A stretch of 15,395 nucleotides of DNA from Larix sibirica (lineage: Eukaryota > Streptophyta > Pinopsida > Pinales > Pinaceae): positions 83,138-98,532 of the forward strand of contig NWUY0300018505.1 in the NCBI GenBank assembly GCA_004151065.3, in the 5' to 3' direction. Position numbers and translations under genes: made by a program. Positions 9,245-15,395 of the stretch are shown in pieces; position 1 is the first letter of the stretch, and each line of letters opens with the position of its first letter. The notes beneath the pieces are model-generated. The model saw only the letters and a list, made by a program, of their open reading frames with translations, made no database searches and was not told where the DNA came from.

Positions 9245-9856
9245 TTGAATCCCTCAATTTCTCCAAATATAAGACAGATGCAACTCTCAGTAACAACAAA
9301 ACGAATTGGAATGGAAACTCCATCTACGGAACCAAAGTTTAGAAATCAACGAGTGTGGCAACTAAGATTAACTAAAAGTGATTTCATAAACTGGAGAAAC
9401 AATCAGAATACTGAAAGCTTACATTTTGATGGTGCTTCCAAGAATAATCCTGGAGCAGCAAGTGCAGGGGGAATCCTGTGGAAAAGGGAAGGCGCAATTA
9501 GAACGAAATATAGATGGGGCTTGGGCATCTGCTCAAACAATCTAGCAGAAGCCCTAGCATTGATGAAGGGATGTCAAATTGCCAAAGAACAGAAGATTGA
9601 CAATTTAAACGTTTTCGGAGATTCTCTGATCATTATCAGAGCTCTCAATGACACCACTAGCAACAACAACCTGGATCTTAACCGAAATATTCAGCGTATA
9701 AGGCAAATTTCTAGTTTTTCCATCCACTTCAACGCATTCCATATTTTAAGAAATCTGAACAATGATGTTGATACTGAAGCGAATGCAGCTAGCAGGATTA
9801 ATCAAGGAATCTTCCAAACTTCCAGTACAGATAGTGAGCTACATGATATTCCTTGA
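9245..9856 (+). pseudogene. RNase H domain of the LINE (RVT_3-like), C-terminal end of ORF2
   Basis: This frame has no ATG at its left edge, so it is the frameshifted end of ORF2, not a separate gene. All four catalytic acids can be placed: Asp in LHFDGASKNNPG (9428-9430), Glu in NNLAEALALMKG (9548-9550), Asp in VFGDSLIII (9620-9622) and Asp in NDVDTEANAAS (9770-9772), with the upstream FHILRN histidine block. Family role: degrades the RNA strand of RNA-DNA hybrids during reverse transcription. The frame ends at TGA 9854-9856 and is followed by the 3' UTR. It is the best preserved domain of the element. Confidence 0.92.
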
Positions 9857-10540
9857 GTTTGATTATCTTTTTCTTCAACAGGGTAATCAGTTCTGACAAC
9901 AAATATCATTGCACTCCAAGAGTAAGATTTTCATTATTTATAGCAGGGTAGGCTCTACCTCAGTTCCAATTAATCAATCACATTTGCAGATCATCATTAG
10001 ATATATAATTTACCTCCAGCACTTATCAGTCTGTTACCTTCGCATTTTACAGTTTCCATTTACAAATCAGTACCAGATTCACAATTAGTCATAGTGCTCC
10101 ATCTAACAAATTGAATGCAAATAGTCTTCAACGAATCCATTGGCGCAGAAAGTCTCACTCTATTATTGGTCTGAATTAGATGCATTGTAATTGCAATGTG
10201 AAAGCTACCTGCATATTCTCAGTGTTCGACACTTTTTACAAGTCTTTCAATGGGGATTCGCATTCATTGACAGTCATTTTTTCTCTCTGATATTAGCAAA
10301 CGCAGTGCATTTTTCAAATCTTATAATTGTAATTGCTTCTCCATCATGTGTTGTTCTCTGCTATTGAAAAGCACTTAGCTATTCATTTATAAGTTCAATC
10401 AATAATGACCTCTTTAGGCTATCAATTTAGTGCTGAGTTATCTCATAGTCAATTGACCAACAATTGTATTATGCCGATTTGGTTAATAACCACAACTTTT
10501 TTTATTATATAATATTCGTTTTCGTTAAAAAAAAAACAAA
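9857..10540 (+). other. LINE 3' UTR with terminal poly(A)
   Basis: About 670 bp of AT-rich, non-coding DNA between the RNase H stop and an A10 run at 10527-10536, preceded by ATTCGTTTTCGTT. LINEs end in such A-tails, since the tail is where priming begins. No obvious AATAAA sits close to the tail. I see no other feature here. Confidence 0.75.
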
Positions 10541-10589
10541 TATTGGCTATGGAAATTTCATAATTTGGGTGCCAAGGGGTATTCAAGGG
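10541..10589. other. Flank between LINE tail and LTR-like segment
   Basis: Short AT-rich flank beginning CAAATATTGGCTATGG. This is where the 3' target-site duplication of the LINE should start, but I found no matching word before 3449. Confidence 0.4.
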
Positions 10590-11054
10590 TGTTGAATCTA
10601 TTTATGGATTCAAAAACACAATTTAAACACTTAAAAATTAGGATTTCACTAAAAACAATTTACCGAATTCTGACCAAAACCGACCGTAAAATCGAAAACG
10701 TAGAATAGTTAGATTGCTCCATTAATTAATAATTGAGTGCTTGATATTCTCCAGTGCCTTTATAAATCGACGACCTGCAAGGAAGAACATGTTTTTAGCT
10801 CTCATACAATAGCGGGTTTGTGGTCAGAGCGTATCTTTACTGAATGTAATGGAGACTTGAGAGCTTGGTAAATCTATTGTACTTACAATCTTAAAGTTAA
10901 AACTTCTTTGTGTTTACTTTAAGATATTGTTGTTATCCTTAATAAAGGTACACTTACGTGTACTTTTATTAGATGGTTATCATTTCATATACTCTAAAGA
11001 TGGTTAAGTTCTTGATGTCCTTGATTATGTTTTTTTGCTCTTAGTTTTTACTCA
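10590..11054 (+). mobile_element. Probable degenerate Copia-type LTR
   Basis: Begins TGTTGAATCTA and ends TTTTTACTCA, so it has the TG...CA ends of an LTR at a plausible 465 bp. Inside are a TATA-like TATAAAT at 10761-10767 and an AATAAA at 10941-10946, in the right order for promoter and polyadenylation signal. It is followed two bases later by a primer-binding-like site. No second LTR or target duplication was found, and no gag or pol coding follows, so this would be a truncated element. The left boundary is the weakest point. Confidence 0.4.
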
Positions 11055-11056
11055 TG

Positions 11057-11070
11057 TGGTATCATAACGG
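11057..11070 (+). promoter_or_regulatory. Primer-binding-site-like sequence (initiator tRNA-Met type)
   Basis: TGGTATCATAACGG matches the first eight bases of the TGGTATCAGAGC site that Copia elements use for tRNA-Met priming, then diverges. Its position just after a CA-ending LTR-like segment supports the call. A match of eight bases alone could be chance. Confidence 0.4.
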
Positions 11071-11589
11071 CATGTGATCACTAGCAACAACCACATTAAT
11101 AATATTAACGAAGGGAACAATCACAGCTGTGTGAAGTAGTATGAGAGTTGCAGAAAGCTTGGATTTTGAGTAGAAGATTTGTTGTCGCAATTACAATTCA
11201 CTTGCAAAAAAGATACAGTGCGCAAAAATTTCCATCGAAGATGAATCGCCTATGCACCAGTTAAACCAATGTGTGCTCGACCAGTGCACTTGCCTGGAAC
11301 TGCAAAAGCTTCAAATGGTGTTGTATGTTGATCTTTTTGTAGGGAGATAAAATGGAGCCTTTAAATCACCAATGGTTCTTTCACATTAAAAAATGGATTG
11401 GTTTGACGTGGACTGATAAATTATTCTATTGATGTGTTTCGCATAGTACTATTTCTTATTCTTATTTATAGATGCATGCAAGTTTCAAAGCTTGTTGACT
11501 GGTTTTCTAGATCGAAAACAGATGGTAGAATATCTATGGTTTCAACTGGTGTAGGTTACAAAACTAAGTTACATCCATACCATGCAATC
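11071..11589. other. Non-coding stretch after the putative LTR
   Basis: It should hold gag if the preceding LTR belonged to a full Copia element, but I find no gag-like frame. A forward stretch near 11485-11610 (WFSRSKTDGRISM...) is open for about 45 codons and matches nothing I know. Otherwise AT-rich DNA with no motif. Confidence 0.4.
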
Positions 11590-11643
11590 CTTGACATCAC
11601 GATGCAATAGTACCAGCTTGACATCACGATGCAATAGTACCAG
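11590..11643. repeat. Perfect 27-bp tandem duplication
   Basis: The 27-bp unit starting CTTGACATCACGATGCAA and ending TAGTACCAG occurs at 11590-11616 and again, without any difference, at 11617-11643. Perfect identity in otherwise decayed DNA suggests a recent slippage or repair event. The length is divisible by three, so any frame through it is kept. Confidence 0.95.
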
Positions 11644-11760
11644 TATGTAGCATTGGCCCATGATCGACGATATCAATGTTGTTCCAAATTTGGACAATAT
11701 AAACAATGGAGGTCCATAATTCAATCTTCTTGGGAAATGGATCAATTTTGATGACCATCT

Positions 11761-12082
11761 TGTTAGGGTTAATCTTGACTTGGGAATGATCAAGGATGTA
11801 AGTGGTTATGGGTACATGGTTTTTGTAGCCTATGATTTCTTGCTAGTTGTATTTGCATGTAAAGAACCCTATTTATAGGGTTGGATTCCTCCATTGTAAG
11901 ATGCCAAAGTGAGCAGTCGAGATGCTCTTGGCAGCCTTGGCCTAGTTTAGCCAGGGATCAATAATAGATCTATTATTGATGACTAGTTTTTCCCTACGGG
12001 GTTTTCTAGGATAAATCTTGTGTTGCTATTGTGTTTGCTTGTTATTTGTGTTTTATTCTCTCGCATATTTTTATTGCTAACA
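11761..12082 (+). mobile_element. LTR-like segment, possible solo LTR of about 322 bp
   Basis: The segment starts TGTTAG and ends CTAACA, a perfect 6-bp terminal inverted repeat of the LTR type. A TATA-like CCTATTTATAGGG lies near 11869-11881 and a TTTTTCCCTACGGGGTTTTC block near 11987-12006 resembles the U5 of many plant Copia LTRs. Flanking five-base words are CATCT and CCTAT, which are not a clear target duplication. An alternative start at the TG of 11833 would have CCTA on both sides. The 3' end is the more reliable boundary, because LINE-type coding DNA on the opposite strand begins right after it. Confidence 0.4.
11957..11980. repeat. Perfect 24-bp palindrome
   Basis: A self-complementary sequence centred on AGATCT, with arms reading ATCAATAATAGA on each strand and no loop. 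It sits inside the LTR-like segment. It might be a dimeric protein site or simply a product of AT-rich DNA. Confidence 0.9.
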
Positions 12083-12705
12083 CCTATTTCCCGACCAAAG
12101 AAAATTGTAAACTCTTCTACAACCAAATGATTATTTGGCTTAATAAAATATCACAAATATTTTGTACCATCTGACAGAGGGAGAAACTTATATGGAAAAT
12201 ATGACTAATTTAATCCACAATGTCCTCATTCAAACCATGGACCCGAAAAAGGACTTAAGTTCAATTATAATCGTTCTAGAATTTCTGTTATAACACTCCA
12301 AAATGTCTTTGTAAACCATACATTGACCCTCCAATCCAGTCCCAAATAACATAACATCATCCACAAAGAGTACGTGAATAATACACATCATGGCCGACAC
12401 ATGAACACCTTTAAAATCCTCAACTCCCCTTTTGTCTTCAATCATCCAGCTCAAACCTTCAATGACAAGAAGAAACAAGGAAGATACTGGGAAGCCTTGC
12501 CGAATATCCCGAGAGCCTTTAACGAAAGTAGTAAGAACTGCATTAACGAGAACAACATAATTGGTAGATGTAATACACACCACCACCCAATTTCTGGCCT
12601 TTAGGCTCAAATAGATTTGTAACAATATCAATCTTAAAAATCTCCTATCATATTCCTTAACCAGGTCTAGTTTTAGCACCAAAGACTTTATATTACGGAA
12701 TTTAA
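12078..12705 (-). pseudogene. Reverse transcriptase fragment of a second LINE, minus strand
   Basis: Reading from 12705 leftward, the main frame (12682-12230) carries RT motif A as LKLDLVKEYDR, the core IRQGFPVS (usually RQGCPLSP), LFLLVIEGLSWMI and motif C HVLFVDDVMLFG (VDD at 12356-12364). After its stop the homology continues in other frames: GLNEDIVD near 12230 and SDGTKYL, then KPNNHLVVEEF near 12120, followed by GREIG at about 12085. It lacks the endonuclease and C-terminal domains. Its sequence differs clearly from the RT at 7190-7720, so it belongs to another LINE family. It ends where the LTR-like segment (left) and the Gypsy fragment (right) begin, so it was probably cut by both. 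A Cys-to-Phe change in the RQGC core is one sign of decay. Confidence 0.88.
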
Positions 12706-12709
12706 TACC

Positions 12710-12955
12710 ATGGAAGAGAACCCCAAGTTCGCGAGCATCGGATATTATTGGGATGAGTCGACCATTACAACGATGACTGACCTATTACACGAGTTTCAAG
12801 ACTTGTTCCCGACAAAATTCTCAGAGATGAAAGGTATTTCTGGGGACCTAGGCGAGATGAATATCCCATTGAAACCTGATGCGAAGCCAATAAAGCAGCA
12901 ACCTTATTAGTTGAATCTAAGGTCCCAGGAGCGTGGAAAATTTGAACTAGAGTGA
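12710..12955 (+). pseudogene. Ty3/Gypsy pol fragment: pre-RT linker and start of RT
   Basis: The frame from ATG 12710 reads IGYYWDE, then LLHEFQDLFPTKFSEMKGI, GEMNIPLKPDAKPIKQQPY and, past a TAG at 12908, LNLRSQERGKFELE to TGA 12953. The block DLFP...G...IPLKPDAKPV-QRPYRLNP is characteristic of the stretch between protease and reverse transcriptase in plant Gypsy pol. Here the fragment stops just where the RT core, with its SPIVxxxKK and CVDYR motifs, should begin. So only about 80 codons survive. It is on the same strand as the gag-like frame downstream, but pol lies upstream of gag, so both cannot come from one simply ordered element. Confidence 0.8.
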
Positions 12956-13386
12956 CTCCAGCGAAGGACTGGCACTGCAGAATCAACTACAGCCCCATTA
13001 AAAAAAATGGAAATAACAAGGTTCAGCATCTATCGACAAGATAATCGCAGACTACAAAAAGAAGTGGCAAGATTCGGCACGTTGATAGATACGAAGATGC
13101 AAAAGGGTCAAATCCAGTCATAAATGAAGCAACTAAGCCACGACAGAAAGCAAAAAATACGAAAAAAATGACACAATTAATACCCGACACATGCAGCGGA
13201 TTTGGTAAATCAGCACTGGATTTGGTAATCATTGTCCAAAATTGGTGGGACCCGGCAAACCAACACTATAAATGTAGGGCAAGGGGACAGTTTGACGCAC
13301 TATGTGTCAAGAAAGAACCTGCAAAGTAGTGTATGGTAGTTTACATTTCAAGCACAAGCACCGAGCGGCCACATCCAACGCTAATT
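12956..13386 (+). other. Leader, LTR-like or extended coding stretch before the gag-like frame
   Basis: Two readings compete. As regulatory DNA, it has a TATAAAT box at 13267-13273, a repeated GGATTTGGTAA (13198-13208, 13218-13228), and an 8-bp hairpin stem with loop CTA at 13292-13310. As coding DNA, the frame of the Gypsy pol fragment stays open to TAA 13121, with a coiled-coil-like piece (QDNRRLQKEVARF). The frame of the downstream gag-like protein is open from 13045 with a single TAG at 13327. I cannot choose between them by eye. It may be the remains of a 5' LTR and leader, with the open frames a chance result. Confidence 0.4.
13267..13273 (+). promoter_or_regulatory. TATA box candidate upstream of gag-like frame
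   Basis: TATAAAT in the context CAACACTATAAATGTAGGGC, about 115 bp before the first in-frame ATG at 13387. Spacing and GC-rich surroundings resemble an LTR promoter of plant Gypsy elements. The evidence is the motif and its position only. Confidence 0.4.
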
Positions 13387-15385
13387 ATGCAGGAGAAACT
13401 AGAAATCATGTCTGGATTATCATTAAGGAAGAAGCGTAGCGCCAATCGGCCTGCAGACACCGGCCAAGAGCTGAGGAAAGGGACCTAAAATTCAGCACGA
13501 CTTGCAGAAGGAGAAGCAGGCACTTCAGGCGCCGCTCAAAAAGAAACAGCATCGCAAGGAGGGTACCCTGGCCCAACAATACCAGGGTATGTACCGCCAA
13601 TCAAGGAAGGGATGCCAATGGTTAGAGTAAGCAAGAACGAACGATATGTCATTAAGATGTCGTCAATACCGAAAGGAGTTCCTCAAGCCGGGAACATTGT
13701 GGAAAACTTGCAGAAGCTACAATATAGCGACCACGACCTCGCGAACTTCCAAGAATGCACAAAAGCCTACGTCGATGTCAGCCATGGCGAAGGAGGCCTG
13801 ACCACAAAGGAGCCAACGGAGAGGGCGTTGGGATTGAAGCAATCGGGGTTACTAGGCCTCACCCAAATTCCGCACTTTGGGATATTGGTGCAGGTAAACG
13901 CGTGCGTCAAGAAGTTATTAGCCTGTTTTCATGGTAGATACCTATGGATGCATGAAAATATTCCCATCAAAGTCTACCTGGTTGCAAGAATCACCGGAGT
14001 ACCCCAGGATGGAGAAGATCCTTCCCAATTTTTCCAAGGGAAGGACAATGCCAAGAAGCTCGCAGTAAGGCTGAAGACGAAGTATGGAGTGCAGAAAAGC
14101 TCCATAGGATACCTAATTGACACGATTAAGAACCAATATTTCAGGGTCAGAGCAAAGATATTAGCAGTTAAGGTGGTGTGAAAGAACAGGCCAAAACAAT
14201 GCACTTCGGGCATCATCGTCTCCACAGAACAATGTGTCGCAGGAGTACAGATGAAATGGTCGCAATTTCTGCTAAATCAATTGTTGGAGGATGCTCTTGA
14301 CGCATAAGAGAAATGGAAGGCATTCACATACTTATGGCTCTTGATGTTGATCGCACTAGTAGGATGGAGGGAGCTAGAGCAATATCAAGGCATGGAAATA
14401 GTAGAATCCAGAGTACGAGAAGGGGCACGGTACCAAAATATATGGGAAACAATTGACAAAGAACAGAAAGCATTCAACACTGTACAATTCTACTTGTTCT
14501 TAGACATGATGCGGATAGATGCACAAGCAATACCACAGATAACTGAGCAAGCAGCAAGGAAGTATCGACCGATCACAAGGCTATTGGTCGAATCCCAAAC
14601 AATTTACATTCAAGCACGAGCAAATAAGCAGAGGCAGTGGCTACCAACACAGTACAAGCTCACCGAGGAGGAATTGGAAACCATCATCGAAAGATGGCCA
14701 GCAGAATGGAAATTTCTAACCGCAGAGGAGGAACTATCAAATGTAGAGAATGGACAGTCAACAACTCGACCAAAGCCACCAATCAAAGAGAAGGACTCAG
14801 CTAGTCGACAGGAGGGCACAAGAGAAGACGATCCTATGAAAGAACACTCACAAACGTCCAGTCGTGATAGAGCCTCATCAGCCACCCCCGACAGATTCTG
14901 AACTAGAGGCGCAACGTGAAGAAAAGAGGACAAAGTATAGGATGGATGGTGACGAAGGAAGCACAAATGGGGGTCTTTCTGAGGAGAAAGTTAACATGCT
15001 CCTAGATAAAATAACAGTGGTAGCAAACGAAAACTGTGCGAAAGTCACATAGCATGCAACAAAATACTTTCACCAGGTAACCCAATTACTCTCAACACTA
15101 GCTAATGCAGTGATAGAGACAAGGGTGGCACACGGGGAAGTCCCACCAAGTTTGTCGACAACAAGGGTCGAAGTAGAGGTCGGCATACAACCAAGGATAA
15201 TACAAATTTTTTCGAACGCAATGGAAATAGGTGATGAGGACTTGGACGTGGAATTAAGTATGATTCAATCATGGTAAATTTCAATCTACTTCCGATGTTG
15301 TCACTACAGAGAATTCAAACCGCAGCAAGTGTAGAAATCAGCGACCGCGAGGCCGCAATGCATGACAAGATGGTGAGGTATAAGC
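13387..15385 (+). pseudogene. Gag-like protein of a plant Ty3/Gypsy-type element, with stops and two frameshifts
   Basis: One frame runs from ATG 13387 (a second ATG at 13408) to 14901 and is interrupted by TAA 13486, TGA 14179 and TAA 14305. It then shifts by +1 near 14865-14900 to a frame continuing past TAG 15050 to TAA 15277, and returns to the first frame near 15265, open to TAG 15388. The central part (about 13760-14360) has FHGRYLWMHENIPIKVYLVARITG, GEDPSQFF and YLWLLMLIALVGW. From memory these resemble retroelement-associated plant proteins annotated as gag-like, but I cannot name the domain surely. The part after 14640 is charged and rich in Glu, Lys, Ser and Pro, and the end (15250-15385) looks coiled-coil. 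No zinc knuckle is seen within the window. If gag, it would form the particle that packages element RNA. Confidence 0.6.
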
Positions 15386-15395
15386 AGTAGGCGCA

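Larger units (their letters stand above)
5695..9856 (+). pseudogene. LINE ORF2: endonuclease copy 2, reverse transcriptase, zf-RVT, RNase H
   Basis: Endonuclease copy 2 lacks the KLVSWN start and shifts frame near 5825 and 6020; it keeps GDMN (6061-6072), YTWSNK and SDHKPI (6319-6336). Two offsetting shifts near 6450-6540 lead into the linker EEEYWRLKS and GDKNTNYFHKQ. From 6502 to 9129 one frame holds the RT: DKAPGPDGFSMHFYKACW, NQGGFLEGRQIFDN, motif A LDMANAFD (7390-7413), RGIRQGCPLS (7558-7587) and LFVDD (7705-7719). It is broken only by TGA 6688, TGA 7183, TAG 7480, TAG 7507 and TAG 9127. The zf-RVT module follows (CSLC...HLFLDC, about 8929-8982). A +1 shift near 9290-9390 enters the RNase H frame. 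Role: copies LINE RNA at the nicked target. Clearly non-functional as it stands. Confidence 0.93.
3450..10540 (+). mobile_element. Decayed L1-type plant LINE retrotransposon (possibly a composite of two copies)
   Basis: The order matches a plant L1-clade LINE: CT-rich leader (3450-3613), ORF1 with a DUF4283-like domain and zinc knuckle, ORF2 with AP-type endonuclease, reverse transcriptase, zf-RVT and RNase H, about 670 bp of 3' UTR, and a poly(A) at 10527-10536. Such elements move by target-primed reverse transcription: the endonuclease nicks target DNA and the RT copies the element RNA from the nick. The copy is dead, with many stops and frameshifts. The endonuclease segment is duplicated around the N at 5694, so two elements may have been joined. 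No target-site duplication could be established, since the 5' end abuts the N at 3449. Confidence 0.92.

Noticed and set aside
10541-10560. Target-site duplication of the LINE after the poly(A)
   Set aside because: I looked for CAAATATTGG and shorter versions before 3449 and found only loose matches. The 5' end is obscured by the N, so the test is not possible here.
11569-11793. Minus-strand frame containing LLHRDVK twice, like the catalytic loop of a protein kinase
   Set aside because: The two HRDVK copies arise from the 27-bp tandem duplication, and no other kinase motif (glycine loop, DFG, APE) lies at the right spacing. The overlapping frame in another phase looks at least as protein-like.
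13974-14225. Minus-strand frame opposite the gag-like region, 83 codons
   Set aside because: It is the shadow of the forward gag-like frame, which is far longer and has a consistent phase through 1.5 kb.
1-15395. CRISPR array, tRNA or rRNA genes, bacterial operon or phage-defence system
   Set aside because: No regularly spaced short repeats, no cloverleaf or rRNA words that I recognise, and all recognisable coding sequence belongs to eukaryotic retroelements.

Overview
This window looks like nuclear DNA from a seed plant, and it is a graveyard of retroelements rather than a gene region. I see no intact cellular gene, no RNA gene and no prokaryotic signature. The plant call rests on an L1-type LINE whose ORF1 carries a DUF4283-like domain plus zinc knuckle and whose ORF2 carries a zf-RVT module and a C-terminal RNase H, a combination known from plant LINEs. 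Long TE-derived DNA and C-to-T decay suggest a large, methylated genome; a conifer is possible, but that is only an impression.

Layout. Positions 1-3448 are AT-rich non-coding DNA with a 190-bp tandem duplication (380-760), a tract rich in CGGTTCG/CCGAACC words (about 2305-2460) and a dense cluster of eight GGATCC sites (2856-2994). Single N characters at 3449 and 5694 both fall where the sequence changes abruptly and are probably collapsed assembly gaps. From 3450 to about 10540 lies a decayed LINE on the + strand: 5' leader, ORF1 (3614-4906), ORF2 starting directly after the ORF1 stop (TAAATG), endonuclease, reverse transcriptase, zf-RVT, RNase H, a 3' UTR and a short poly(A). The endonuclease segment is present twice, once on each side of the N at 5694, at roughly 80-85% identity, so this 'element' may be two different LINE copies joined in assembly.

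From 10541 to 12082 there is non-coding DNA with a probable degenerate Copia-type LTR and primer-binding site, a perfect 27-bp tandem duplication and a second LTR-like segment that may be a solo LTR. Positions 12078-12705 hold a reverse-transcriptase fragment of a different LINE on the minus strand. From 12710 to the right edge, everything readable is on the + strand and Ty3/Gypsy-like: a short pre-RT pol fragment, a leader or LTR-like stretch with a TATA box, then a long gag-like reading frame broken by stops and two frameshifts that runs off the window.

How the parts work together: the LINE proteins would have formed an RNA-binding ORF1 protein and a target-primed reverse transcription enzyme, and the Gypsy gag a particle protein. 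None is intact. In the 2.8-kb RT part of the LINE and in the gag-like frame the in-frame stops are mostly explained by C-to-T or G-to-A changes, as expected of methylated, silenced elements. I found no convincing novel system; the items most worth checking are the duplicated endonuclease at the gap, the GGATCC cluster and the gag-like protein.
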